The notes: a model not told the origin generated them from the letters alone. Numbered from the stretch's first letter, positions 16,220 through 25,233 are shown. The stretch: 64,000 nucleotides of DNA from Dyadobacter beijingensis DSM 21582 (GCF_000382205.1 NZ_KB907786.1:1-64000); one strand, 5' to 3'. A program made the numbers and translations.

Positions 16220-16951
16220 TTAAATTTTACTCATATACCAGTTGATCATCCGCGCAGTGGCATCGGGCCGCTCTACCATGCCCATGTGGCCGGCCTCGGC
16301 GAAGATGAGCGGATAGCTTTTCTTCGGGTATTCCGCGAGTTCGATGACGCTTTCGAAGGGGATGAGCTTATCCTGCATGCCGATGATGAACAATACCGGG
16401 AAGGGCATGCTCGTGAGCACGGCCGTGCGGTCGGGGCGGTTGCGCATGGCGGTAATGCCGGCAATGAGCGCGTCGGCGGGGAGTTTACCGAAATAGGCGA
16501 TGTGCTCCTTGATGCGTTCGGGGTAGAGTTCCTTGTAACGGTCACCGAAAAGATTTGCCGCCGTGCTTTTCACGAACGACTCCGTACCGTAGTTCCGCAG
16601 CAGGTCGATCATCTGGCTGCGCTGATGTTTTTTAGTATCATCGTCGGCGTAGGCGGTGGAGTGGAAAAGCCCGAAGCCTTCGAGCATATCCATGTATTTT
16701 TCGGCAAATGCCAGGGAAATGTAGCCGCCCATCGAATGGCCGATCAGCGTGCATTTCTGAATATTGGCGTTGGTCAGGAAGCGGTGGAGTTCATCCGCAT
16801 ATTCCTCCACCGAATGGCAGGATGTGAAGAGCGAAATATTGGGCCTTACTACGGTATATGTGTCATTGATCGCAGCGTCGAGGCTGTCCCAAATCGTGTC
16901 GTCTATGCCATGACCATGTAGTAAAACCAAAGTTTTCCGGTGTAGATTCAT
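16220..16951 (-). CDS. Alpha/beta hydrolase
   Basis: 243 residues. KTLVLLHGHGIDDTIWD is the oxyanion strand, LIGHSMGGYISLA the nucleophile elbow with Ser, GMQDKLIPF the acid and EAGHMGMVERP the catalytic His. It is a cytoplasmic, stand-alone small hydrolase with no signal peptide. The family covers esterases, C-C hydrolases and others, so no substrate is given. The ATG at 16951 is chosen; an in-frame ATG at 16963 is equally possible. Confidence 0.88.
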   Translation of the reverse strand: MNLHRKTLVLLHGHGIDDTIWDSLDAAINDTYTVVRPNISLFTSCHSVEEYADELHRFLTNANIQKCTLIGHSMGGYISLAFAEKYMDMLEGFGLFHSTAYADDDTKKHQRSQMIDLLRNYGTESFVKSTAANLFGDRYKELYPERIKEHIAYFGKLPADALIAGITAMRNRPDRTAVLTSMPFPVLFIIGMQDKLIPFESVIELAEYPKKSYPLIFAEAGHMGMVERPDATARMINWYMSKI

Positions 16952-17018
16952 ATAGATTTGCATTCAAGGTTGAGAACTTGTTTGCCTAAATATACTAAAC
17001 CTTACACCGTTTGCGGCC

Positions 17019-18737
17019 TCAATGGGCAACTTTCGCCATTTCTTCCTCGCGCAATGCACGGCGCAGGATCTTGCCGACATTGGTTTTGGGCAGCTCCGGA
17101 CGGAACTCGATCTTCCGCGGGATTTTGTACCCGGTAAGGTTCTCCTTGCAGAATGCTTTCACCTTTTCCTCAGTCAGTTCCGGGTCTTTTCTGACGACAT
17201 AGATCTTCACCATTTCCCCCGATTTTTCGTCGGGAATGCCTACACAGGCTACTTCCGCCACGCCGGGGCATTGTGCCACCACGTCTTCTATTTCGTTGGG
17301 ATAAACATTGAAGCCAGAAACGAGGATCATGTCTTTTTTCCGGTCGACGATCTTGAAAAAGCCGTCGGAATCCTCGATGCCGATGTCGCCGGTTTTGAAC
17401 CAGCGGCCGCTTTCGTCTTCCAGGATAACTTTGGCGGTTTCGTCTGGGCGGTTGTAGTAGCCGAGCATAATTTGCGGGCCTTTGGCACAGATTTCACCCC
17501 GTTCGCCCACGGGAAGCCATTTATCGTCGTCGCCGAGAATGCGCATTTCGGTGCTGGGGAACGGTAGGCCGATGGTACCTTGCTTGTGCCGGCCATTCAA
17601 CGGATTTACGGACAATACGGGCGATGTTTCCGAAAGCCCGTAACCTTCCACGAGCGGGCAGCCCGTCGCCTTTTCCCAGCGTTCGGCCACCACTTTTTGC
17701 AACGCCATGCCGCCGGCAATTGTGATTTTCAGGTTTGAAAAATCGACGGACGCAAATTCAGCGTTGTTCAGCAAGCCGTTGAAAAGCGTATTCAAGCCCG
17801 GGAAAATATGGAAGGGCTGTTTTTTTAATTCCTTAATGAATGCCGGGATGTCTTTCGGATTGGTGATCATAACATTCAATGCGCCCCATTTGATACCGCA
17901 CAGGCCATTGATCGTCATCGCGAAAACGTGGTAGAGCGGCAATGCGGCAATGAGCGTCAGCTGCCCCGACCTTTCCGACGTCCGCATTTTGGACATCAGC
18001 CATTCGTTGATGCCCTCCACGTTTGCGATCAGGTTGCGGTGGGTAAGCATGGCGCCTTTCGACACGCCCGTCGTCCCGCCGGTGTATTGGATAAATGCCA
18101 GGTCGAGCCCGGAAACATTCGGCTTTTTATAGGTAATGCCCGATCCTTCCGAAAGCGCGTGCGCCAGGCTTACGGTATTTTTCAGGTGATATGGCGGTAC
18201 CATTTTCTTCACATATTTCACCACCGCATTCACGATGAGCTTTTTGGGAAAACCCAGCATATCGCCGATTTCGGTAATGATCACATGTTCGATACTGGTA
18301 TTGGCGATGATTTTTTCCAGGTTGGAAGCAAAATTGGCCAGGATCACGATCGCCTTTGCGCCCGAATCCTTGAACTGGTGCTGCATTTCGCGGGGCGTGT
18401 AAAGCGGGTTGGTGTTCACGATCGTGAGGCCCGCGCGCAGCGAACCAACCATGACTACCGGGTATTGCAGCAGATTGGGCATTTGCAGGGCAATGCGATC
18501 GCCCTGTTTCAGTCCGATGCTTTGGAGGTATGCGGCAAAATTCCGCGACAGCTTGTCTAACTGGCCAAAAGTCAGCTTTTTGTCCATATTGACGAAAGCA
18601 GCCTTGTCGGCATTCTCTGCAAAACTGGATTCCATCAGTTCGAGCAGGGATGAATAGGCGTCCGGATTTATTTCATAGGGAATGCCTTCCGGGTAGTTTT
18701 GAAGCCAGGGATAGGTATCCTTCGATATCGCAGTCAT
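17019..18737 (-). CDS. fadD: Long-chain fatty acid-CoA ligase
   Basis: 572 residues of the ANL superfamily. Visible are the P-loop IQYTGGTTGVSKGAMLTHRN, the acyl-pocket region EGYGLSETSPVLSVNP, the AMP-binding GRWFKTGDIG and the hinge/linker DRKKDMILVSGFNVYPNEIE. The catalytic Lys lies in the C-terminal PRKIEFRPELPKTNVGKILRR. It activates long-chain fatty acids with ATP and CoA for beta-oxidation or lipid synthesis. Start ATG at 18737. It is separated by about 130 bp from the upstream GNAT gene. Confidence 0.94.
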   Translation of the reverse strand: MTAISKDTYPWLQNYPEGIPYEINPDAYSSLLELMESSFAENADKAAFVNMDKKLTFGQLDKLSRNFAAYLQSIGLKQGDRIALQMPNLLQYPVVMVGSLRAGLTIVNTNPLYTPREMQHQFKDSGAKAIVILANFASNLEKIIANTSIEHVIITEIGDMLGFPKKLIVNAVVKYVKKMVPPYHLKNTVSLAHALSEGSGITYKKPNVSGLDLAFIQYTGGTTGVSKGAMLTHRNLIANVEGINEWLMSKMRTSERSGQLTLIAALPLYHVFAMTINGLCGIKWGALNVMITNPKDIPAFIKELKKQPFHIFPGLNTLFNGLLNNAEFASVDFSNLKITIAGGMALQKVVAERWEKATGCPLVEGYGLSETSPVLSVNPLNGRHKQGTIGLPFPSTEMRILGDDDKWLPVGERGEICAKGPQIMLGYYNRPDETAKVILEDESGRWFKTGDIGIEDSDGFFKIVDRKKDMILVSGFNVYPNEIEDVVAQCPGVAEVACVGIPDEKSGEMVKIYVVRKDPELTEEKVKAFCKENLTGYKIPRKIEFRPELPKTNVGKILRRALREEEMAKVAH

Positions 18738-18870
18738 AATTTCAGAGCAAAGGGTGTGAACGATGTTTCGTGATTAAGGTAATCATTTAAGCCAAAAAAA
18801 TATCGAACCAATCCAATTTATTTTTGACCTGAAAAACATCCAAATACGCGTAGAATCGATCAAATAGGCA

Positions 18871-19380
18871 TTACCGGCGACTGATTTCCCACCGCCAGAG
18901 CAGCCCGTCATCCGGGTCGCTGATATCCTCTGTCTGGGCGAAACCCAGCTTTTCAAGGATGTGCCCCGAAGCGTTTTCTTCCGACAATGTATGCGCGATC
19001 ACCTTGCGAACGGCCGGATGCTGAAATGCGTGATCAAGCAACCCTTTGGCCGTTTCGGTGCCGAGCCCTTTCTCGCGGTAGGACGGAATGATCTCATAGC
19101 CAATCTCGACCATGCCATTGGAATCGGGCTCACCTTTGTAGCCGCAGGAGCCGATGAGCATGTTGTCGGGAACGTGTATAATAAGGTAAACCCACCAGTC
19201 GCGCAGAGGCGGGTGGGCTTTCCAACGGTGATAGGACGGTGTGAATGTATCGCGGAACTCTGTCCACTTTTTAGGGACATTGACGCCCATGACTCGGGCT
19301 AATGTATTGTTACCCATTCGGATAGCATCGTAAAGCGTATCGTCACAGGAGATAATTCTTAAATGGGGGGTCAAAATCAT
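18871..19380 (-). CDS. GNAT-family N-acetyltransferase (RimJ/RimL-like)
   Basis: 169 residues. The N-terminal half aligns with Acetyltransf_3 type proteins (WWVYLIIHVPDNMLIGSCGY). The acetyl-CoA loop lies in SYREKGLGTETAKGLL, followed by VIAHTLSEENASGHILEKLGF. The acceptor is unknown. The gene ends the same-strand run that includes the coiled-coil operon upstream (32-bp gap) and could be its last member. Confidence 0.85.
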   Translation of the reverse strand: MILTPHLRIISCDDTLYDAIRMGNNTLARVMGVNVPKKWTEFRDTFTPSYHRWKAHPPLRDWWVYLIIHVPDNMLIGSCGYKGEPDSNGMVEIGYEIIPSYREKGLGTETAKGLLDHAFQHPAVRKVIAHTLSEENASGHILEKLGFAQTEDISDPDDGLLWRWEISRR

Positions 19381-19411
19381 AATACAGGAAATGAACCCCC
19401 CAATTTAAGAA

Positions 19412-20809
19412 CTATAAATTGTTTTCGTCAAAGCGATCGGTAATTGCCTTGCGTATGGCCTGGTGCGGACGCATACCCGTGTTGCGCGTACGAGGCACCG
19501 CGCGATCGGCCTGGGCGTTGGACTTGGCGCGCAATGCAAGGTTAGAAACCGTCAGATGGCTGTTGCGCCAGGCGTCGTATTCTTCCTCGTCCATCACGTC
19601 GCGGGTCACCTGGCCGTGGGCATAACCGTCGCCGAACGACTGGATGCGGCTGTCGGTCATCGCGTTTTTGCGTTCGTTTTCCAGCGCTTCTATTTCCGCC
19701 CGGATTTTTGCTTCTTCCACTTTCAGCTCTTCCAGCTTAGGCAACAGCCCGATTTCGTTTTCGAGAACGGTTTTCTGCGTCATGTGCTGGGTTACCACGA
19801 GTTGTAATGGCTCCATTTGTTTCAAGATCCGCTTTCTGCGTCGGCGCAGGCGGCCCAGTTTCGGGTCGATCTGTAACCAGCGGTACCAGAAGGCCTGCAG
19901 CACCGGCAGCGCCATACCCAACGACACCGCACCGGCAATTGCGAACAGCACGCCGCTCAGCACGAACGACAGCAATGCCCACGGGCTATTTACCAGGTCG
20001 AGGTTCAGCTGATCGGAGTTTTGCAATGCCTGCTCGATCTTTTTGGTCAATGCAGGACTGTCGACCGGTGCCCCTGTGAGCGGGTCGACCGCATTCAGTT
20101 GCAGGTTTTTTACGGATTTGTTGATAGCCTCTTTCAGCTTATCGGTACGGTAGGCTTCATAACGGAACCAGCCGAGCACGACGAGTGTCACAATCGCGAA
20201 AATCGAAAGAACCAGTTTAAAGCCCGCATACCGCGATCTCGCTTTCGGCGTGTCGTCCCGATGGTAAGGTTCTTCCACAAGGCGGTCGTAGGCCGGTTTC
20301 AGCAACACGGAAAGCATTGCCAAACCAATCGCGAATGCCCAGGCTTCATTGGTATTGCGGATGTTCAGCGCATAGGCTACGATCTCATGTGAAATGATGA
20401 GGTCACCTGCGATGAAGGAAATACCGGCGGCGAGGAATATCAAACCGGCAATGAGCGAATACGAAGGCGCTTTTTCGGCACGCCGGTCGCGGAGCTGCTC
20501 GGTTTGGGAATCGATCTCGGTGATCTCCCGCTCCATGTCTTTCATCTGGGTGGCGGCATTGTTGAGCCCCATTACCTCGTTTTGCAGTTTGCCGTAGGCC
20601 GTTTTGTGCTCGGTCAATGCCTGCTGGTTCCGGTAACGTGTTTCAGAAAGCTCCTGTTTCTTCTCGTTCAGCCGGTCCTCGATCCAGCCCTGGTTCACAT
20701 TGCTGGACAAATAGTTCTCATATACTTGCCGGTCGATACCTTCAATTCCACGCGTATAGCCGTGTTGGTAATCTCCGTTTTCATTCAGATTTTGCTCGTT
20801 CATAACCAT
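19412..20809 (-). CDS. Uncharacterised coiled-coil/transmembrane protein
   Basis: 465 residues, no family recognised. The order is a long N-terminal coiled coil (about 35-110, rich in Glu, Gln and Lys), then hydrophobic segments near 118-140, 152-172 and 200-220. A soluble stretch holds DPLTGAPVDSP, followed by a fourth hydrophobic segment near 280-305. A basic RLRRRRKRILKQ patch comes next, then a second coiled coil (330-395) and a hydrophilic tail. This coiled coil-TM-coiled coil plan repeats that of the next gene upstream. The ATG at 20809 is used; 20803 is as likely. It is the last of four same-strand genes from 23517. A membrane scaffold or trafficking role can only be guessed. Confidence 0.75.
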   Translation of the reverse strand: MVMNEQNLNENGDYQHGYTRGIEGIDRQVYENYLSSNVNQGWIEDRLNEKKQELSETRYRNQQALTEHKTAYGKLQNEVMGLNNAATQMKDMEREITEIDSQTEQLRDRRAEKAPSYSLIAGLIFLAAGISFIAGDLIISHEIVAYALNIRNTNEAWAFAIGLAMLSVLLKPAYDRLVEEPYHRDDTPKARSRYAGFKLVLSIFAIVTLVVLGWFRYEAYRTDKLKEAINKSVKNLQLNAVDPLTGAPVDSPALTKKIEQALQNSDQLNLDLVNSPWALLSFVLSGVLFAIAGAVSLGMALPVLQAFWYRWLQIDPKLGRLRRRRKRILKQMEPLQLVVTQHMTQKTVLENEIGLLPKLEELKVEEAKIRAEIEALENERKNAMTDSRIQSFGDGYAHGQVTRDVMDEEEYDAWRNSHLTVSNLALRAKSNAQADRAVPRTRNTGMRPHQAIRKAITDRFDENNL

Positions 20810-20883
20810 TATCAGGGTTGATCGAATGTGAGTTTGGGTAAAAAATCGCGCCATCGGGGCGTATCCTGGTCATCCTTTTACCA

Positions 20884-22164
20884 CTATTTGCCTTTCTGGA
20901 TCAGGTTGAGCTGCCGGGTTGTGAGCTCGTTTTTCATGCGGCGGGCCAGATAAAATTCGCTCTCAAACAGCTTTATAAGCATATCCCGCTTCGCAAAAAG
21001 GCGGTCGCGTTCCGTCTCCGAGTGGCTCTGCTCACGCAGCACCTGCCATTTTTTGACGCGCAGCTCATCGATTTCTTCCTGCAAAGTCTGGCATTCCGAC
21101 TCCCAGTTGTAGTTATTTTCAACATAATCCTGCCGGTCGCGTCGAATATTTAACCAGATTTTCAAGTCATTGCGCAGGACGGTAATGTTGCTGAGCAGCA
21201 GTTTTCCTGCAAACAAAAAGAGGAAAAATACGAAAACGAACAGCGCAAACGCCTGCCACCAGGTCTGGTATGTGATCACATTCGCGAACACGAACAATGC
21301 CGCCGCAAAAGGTAGCCCGATTTCTTCCAGCAGCGATTTCCAGGTCACTTTCGAATCCGTATCATGGAAAAGTGAAATGCGGCCGAAAAGGCTGAACATC
21401 CCGGCGAGGAACACGCCGAGCGCAATCCACGAATTATCCGCAAATGCCGGTTTAAGCGATTCGCGGATCAGGAAAAAGTTACCGATGCACATGGCCGCGC
21501 ATAGCGTAATGCCTATGAGCGTCCGCGGGAGGTGATGCTCTCCTTCCAAACGTGCCGCCGGGTTTTTCAGGCGGCCCTGTAATTCGTCGATACGGTTCTG
21601 TTTCTGACCAATGAAAAGGTTCAGCTCCTGAATGCGCTCGTTATGCTGCTCGATGTGGGCGATGTGGGAAGCCGCCAGGTTCGAGAAATACTTATGGATA
21701 ATGTCGGTTTTCTCGTTCGGGTCGGATTCCGATAGGCCGAAAAGCACGCCCTCGTCACGCAATGTGTCCTCGTCTTCGAGCCAGTACGGGATCGGTACCT
21801 CTACTTTCGGAAGCTCCTGAACGGGCTGACTAGCGACGGGTTGTCGCGGATTAGCCTGCGCCATTGGCTGGGGAGCGGCCTGGATCGGTGTCGGCTGCGG
21901 GTAGGTCGGCTGCGCAGGAGGCGCCTGTGCCGCTACTGCCTGCACAGGTGCCGGTTGCGCGTAGGTTGGCGGGGCTGGTACCGCGGGGATAGCGGCCACG
22001 TAAGGCTGCCTCGTTGCGGAAACGGGAGTTGGATGGATCGGATTTTGTTGCACTGTTTGGGGAGGGGTGTCGTTAGCCTGAATCGGCTCGTCATCGTAAA
22101 ATTCGTTTTCGTCGGACGCTCTCGGACGAAACCAGCTGGCAATTAATTCAGTCAGTTTGGCCAT
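20884..22164 (-). CDS. Uncharacterised proline-rich coiled-coil/transmembrane protein
   Basis: 426 residues, no family recognised. After an acidic start comes an 85-residue Pro/Ala/Gln linker (about 30-115). PIPYWLEDEDTLRDEGVLFG follows, then a coiled coil (165-205), membrane segments near 212-232, 243-262, 280-297 and 300-322, and a second coiled coil (345-425) rich in Glu and Arg. The soluble ends probably face the cytoplasm and form long helical bundles. It sits between the Pro/Ala-linker protein and the similarly built 465-residue protein, with gaps of about 74-100 bp. The linker resembles that of the upstream gene, suggesting flexible tethers in one complex. Confidence 0.75.
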   Translation of the reverse strand: MAKLTELIASWFRPRASDENEFYDDEPIQANDTPPQTVQQNPIHPTPVSATRQPYVAAIPAVPAPPTYAQPAPVQAVAAQAPPAQPTYPQPTPIQAAPQPMAQANPRQPVASQPVQELPKVEVPIPYWLEDEDTLRDEGVLFGLSESDPNEKTDIIHKYFSNLAASHIAHIEQHNERIQELNLFIGQKQNRIDELQGRLKNPAARLEGEHHLPRTLIGITLCAAMCIGNFFLIRESLKPAFADNSWIALGVFLAGMFSLFGRISLFHDTDSKVTWKSLLEEIGLPFAAALFVFANVITYQTWWQAFALFVFVFFLFLFAGKLLLSNITVLRNDLKIWLNIRRDRQDYVENNYNWESECQTLQEEIDELRVKKWQVLREQSHSETERDRLFAKRDMLIKLFESEFYLARRMKNELTTRQLNLIQKGK

Positions 22165-22261
22165 AGTTTTTCATGGGTTAGCCTGCGATTATCCATGAAA
22201 ACAAACAAAATCGCTATAATATTGTGATGACCGGCTATTAAAAAAGGTAACGCGCTGGGGA

Positions 22262-22942
22262 TTAGGATATTTCAAACATCTTCTGTAAAGCTTGCCAGAG
22301 CTTTTTCTTCAGATTCCGGTCGGCCTCTACAACAACCAGCGGATCGGCGAGCAGGAACCAGATTCCTTCCACCATTTTGTGCGTGTAAGGGACCAGCAGC
22401 AGGTCGAGATGGAGCTTGATCAGCGGTACGCCGAAGGAGATAAAGAAGTTCGTTTTTTTGCCCGAAAGCACGGTGCGGGCATCCTGGCCCGGCAGGTAGC
22501 TGAAATTGAGGATATCGCTCGTTTCAAGCGAATGGCCTACGGCTTTCAGGATACTGTCGAGGAACAATGCCTCGGACATGATCATTTCCTCCTGCTTCTC
22601 CTCGTCGATCAATACCAGCACTTTGTGGTTTAACGCAGGAAATGCAACGGCCGGTGGTACAGGTGTTTGTGCGGGTGCGGCCTGCGCAGGCGGCTGCGCC
22701 GCGATTGCGGGTGTGGCAGGGGGCGTTTGCACCGTTGGCGTTGCCGGCAATGCAGAGGCCGGAATGGCCGGTGTGGCTGGCAGGGTGGGCGCGTCGGCCT
22801 GTACGGTGGCCGGTGTGGGAATGGGCGGTTCGGGCTGCGGCTCTTCGACCGCGGGCGTTACGGGCAGCAAGCGATCTTCCAGCTGAAACAGGGTTTCATG
22901 CTGGTAAAGGATCTGAAAAAGCGCTACCGGCGAATGCTCCAT
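22262..22942 (-). CDS. Uncharacterised protein with Pro/Ala linker and a C-terminal conserved domain
   Basis: 226 residues. An N-terminal helix (SPVALFQILYQHETLFQLED) is followed by about 85 residues of Pro/Ala/Thr-rich linker. A C-terminal alpha/beta domain of about 115 residues runs from HKVLVLIDEEKQEE to LKKKLWQALQKMFE. The end of this domain (ISFGVPL, then a final LKKKLWQAL helix) reminds me of Bacteroidetes proteins with a uracil-glycosylase-like/DNA polymerase psi-like fold. That is a weak resemblance and not a call. The ATG at 22942 is used; the nuclease gene ends 5 bp earlier, so the two are translationally close. Confidence 0.7.
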   Translation of the reverse strand: MEHSPVALFQILYQHETLFQLEDRLLPVTPAVEEPQPEPPIPTPATVQADAPTLPATPAIPASALPATPTVQTPPATPAIAAQPPAQAAPAQTPVPPAVAFPALNHKVLVLIDEEKQEEMIMSEALFLDSILKAVGHSLETSDILNFSYLPGQDARTVLSGKKTNFFISFGVPLIKLHLDLLLVPYTHKMVEGIWFLLADPLVVVEADRNLKKKLWQALQKMFEIS

Positions 22943-22947
22943 AACTG

Positions 22948-23517
22948 TTACAAATGACCGAGTTCCATCCCCGGCTGGCTCCAAATGCCTATTTTCTGTT
23001 TGTTGGCAGCAATTTCCAGGGCTGCATATTCCCGGTCTTTCGAGTATTTTTTGAAATGCACGGCCAAACCTTTTTTGACCAATTCTTTATTCAAAACTTT
23101 GCCGTCGGGCAGTACCACTTCGCCCAGCAGGCGGCCATACTTGTCAAATTCGCCCTTGTGGCGGATGGTTACCGTTCTCCGGAAGCACTTCTCGCTTGTG
23201 AATTGCTTCGCATTGTTGTAAAAACCCATCCCGCGCTCGGGGCAGTTGACGTGCAAAAGGCGGATACGGATATTCTTGCCCATTCTACGCCCTGCCTTTT
23301 TGCCCGAATATAAAAACTTCAATTCAACGGTGTCACCGTCCTGGATACCAATTACTTCCGCTTTGAGCGGGCTGGGTAAATCACTGTTGCTGCGAAGCCG
23401 CTGGCTTTCCTCCGTCGACAGCGCGCACGAGGCGAGCATGGTCGGAGTACCGGTGAAAACGAGGAACAGCAGACAGGAAAATGCAAATCGGGAAATCAGG
23501 GAATGGAAACGAGGCAC
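22948..23517 (-). CDS. Thermonuclease (SNase)-like lipoprotein
   Basis: 189 residues. A lipoprotein signal ends at Cys31 (LASC). The SNase/OB-fold domain shows QDGDTVEL (Asp60, Asp62), IRLLHVNCPE (Arg86, Asn91, Glu94), DKYGRLLGEV (Arg129) and LNKELVKKGLA. Compared with staphylococcal nuclease (Asp21, Arg35, Asp40, Glu43, Arg87), the calcium ligand Asp40 is Asn here; the other catalytic positions are kept. It would act in the periplasm or at the outer membrane. The start is GTG at 23517, which gives a full signal peptide. It is the first gene of the four-gene run down to 19412. Confidence 0.85.
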   Translation of the reverse strand: MPRFHSLISRFAFSCLLFLVFTGTPTMLASCALSTEESQRLRSNSDLPSPLKAEVIGIQDGDTVELKFLYSGKKAGRRMGKNIRIRLLHVNCPERGMGFYNNAKQFTSEKCFRRTVTIRHKGEFDKYGRLLGEVVLPDGKVLNKELVKKGLAVHFKKYSKDREYAALEIAANKQKIGIWSQPGMELGHL

Positions 23518-23566
23518 GCGAATTCAATGATAGGTTCAAGTGCCCAAAGATAGGTATTGTTTCCGA

Positions 23567-23962
23567 TCAGTTCTGTTCCAGTTTGTACCACTTAATGTCC
23601 TTCAAAGGCGCCCTCCTTGCCACTGAGGCAGTTGGCGAATAATTTTTTTCGAGATAGTCGAGCACCGGTTTTTCGGCGTCGCCCAGTTCCCACAGGTTAT
23701 GGTTGGCCTGCATCCAACGGATCTTCTGCTTCCAGCCGTCGCGGGTGAAACGGTTGGCGGAGATCAGTTTCGTGGAATGGCAGTTGGTGCATTGCGCTTT
23801 CACCATATACAGGTTTTCATCCACGATGAGGCCCGTTTCAGGGTCTTTTTTCGTCGTATCGGCCCAGGCAGCAGCCGAATGGCTGGTATCGTTAACCGTT
23901 GTCCCGGGCAGTGTTTGAAATACAATACCTGCACCGAGCAGGGCGATCAAAAAGGTTTTCAT
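23567..23962 (-). CDS. Small c-type cytochrome, probable electron acceptor of the sulfite dehydrogenase
   Basis: 131 residues with a signal peptide (FLIALLGAGIVFQTLPGT) and a single heme-binding motif CTNCH. A later region rich in Trp and Met (GWKQKIRWMQANHNLW) may supply the sixth ligand. The length and the single CxxCH fit the cytochrome subunit of SorAB-type sulfite dehydrogenases. It lies 38 bp downstream of the molybdopterin subunit on the same strand, so the two are almost certainly one operon and one periplasmic enzyme. Confidence 0.85.
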   Translation of the reverse strand: MKTFLIALLGAGIVFQTLPGTTVNDTSHSAAAWADTTKKDPETGLIVDENLYMVKAQCTNCHSTKLISANRFTRDGWKQKIRWMQANHNLWELGDAEKPVLDYLEKNYSPTASVARRAPLKDIKWYKLEQN

Positions 23963-24000
23963 AAAATATCAGGATTGCCCGCAAGCATGATGGTCCAACA

Positions 24001-25233
24001 TTATCCTACTTTGACGGCGATGCGCTCGCAGGCATTGTTCAGGTAACCGCCCGGGTTCCAGGCCGGTGTGAGCATCGGCTGCGCATTGCCTTTGTCGTCG
24101 ATAGCCTTTACCCAAATTTCATAGTAGCCGTTCGTCGGGAATTTGACCTGGGTGTTCCAATGCTGCCACGCGAGGCGATTTACGGGTGCTTCGAGTTTGC
24201 ATTCTTTCCAGGTAGCCCCGAAATCGATCGAAATCTCTACCTTTTTAACAGCGTGGTCGCCTGCCCATGCGTGCCCGCGTAATGCGAGCCCCTCGCCGGA
24301 AGCAATCATCGCGCCGGATTTCGGATACGTGATCAGCGACTTCACGGGCATGGATTCGATAATGCGGTAATACTCGTCGGTAGCCGGGATATCCGTGCCT
24401 GGCGCTACCGGGTTTTTAGGCATTTTGTAGCTGTGTCCTTCCATTTTGGAGCCGTCGTGCACCTTGTTGCGCACCGAAATGCCGCTCAGCCATTTGCCCG
24501 AAACGGAAGCCGGCCAGCCGCCGATTACCAGCCGGAGCGGGTAGCCGTGGAATTCGGGGATGTCCTGGCCGTTCATCTGCCAGGCGATAAGCGTTTCGTC
24601 TTCCATCGCCTTCGCAATGGGCACGCCGCGTGAAATGGATTCTTTTTTCGGATCGCGGCTCAAATGCAGGTCTTTGCCGTGATAACCTATATATACGGCA
24701 TCGTTTTTAATGCCTACATCATTTAATATATCTTTCAAACGCACCCCCGTCCATTGCGCGCAATGCACCGCGCCCTGGCCCCACTGGTTGCCCGAAGCCT
24801 GCGGCTGGTAGCCCGACCGGCCATTTCCGCCGCATTCGAGCACGAGCTGATACGTATAGGATTTGAATTTCTTTTTCAGATCGGCGAGCGAATAGGTCCT
24901 GGGCGCTTTCACCGACTCGCCGTCGATGGTGAGTGTCCAGGCGGCCGCGTCGATTTTCTCGGGTACCAGCCCGTTGTTACGGATAAACATTTTGTCGACC
25001 GGTGTAATGCGGTCGTCGAGCAAATGCACGGGCGATTCCACATTCCAGGGTTTGTCGCCCTGCACGATCATTTCGGTGCTTTTTCCTTTCAATGCGTCCT
25101 TTTCATCGAGGAATATCGGGCGGTAACCTTCCGGCAAATGTTTGGCAAAAACAATCTGGCTGCCCATCGCAGTGGCCAGGGCGGCGAGGCTGCCCTGTTT
25201 GAAAAAATCTCTACGGTTCAATTCGGAATTCAT
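24001..25233 (-). CDS. Sulfite dehydrogenase/oxidase-family molybdopterin protein
   Basis: 410 residues. The Tat signal NRRDFFKQGSLAALATAMG supports the ATG at 25233 rather than the longer frame from 25314. The molybdopterin-binding domain holds the Mo-ligand Cys in LVLECGGNGRSGY and the family phrases QWTGVRLKDIL, FHGYPLRLVIGGW and SGKWLSGISV. A C-terminal dimerisation domain follows (KKVEISIDFGATWKE). The enzyme oxidises sulfite to sulfate in the periplasm and passes electrons to cytochrome c. The adjacent cytochrome gene supports this. A SoxC-like role is possible, but no other sox genes are near. Confidence 0.88.
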   Translation of the reverse strand: MNSELNRRDFFKQGSLAALATAMGSQIVFAKHLPEGYRPIFLDEKDALKGKSTEMIVQGDKPWNVESPVHLLDDRITPVDKMFIRNNGLVPEKIDAAAWTLTIDGESVKAPRTYSLADLKKKFKSYTYQLVLECGGNGRSGYQPQASGNQWGQGAVHCAQWTGVRLKDILNDVGIKNDAVYIGYHGKDLHLSRDPKKESISRGVPIAKAMEDETLIAWQMNGQDIPEFHGYPLRLVIGGWPASVSGKWLSGISVRNKVHDGSKMEGHSYKMPKNPVAPGTDIPATDEYYRIIESMPVKSLITYPKSGAMIASGEGLALRGHAWAGDHAVKKVEISIDFGATWKECKLEAPVNRLAWQHWNTQVKFPTNGYYEIWVKAIDDKGNAQPMLTPAWNPGGYLNNACERIAVKVG

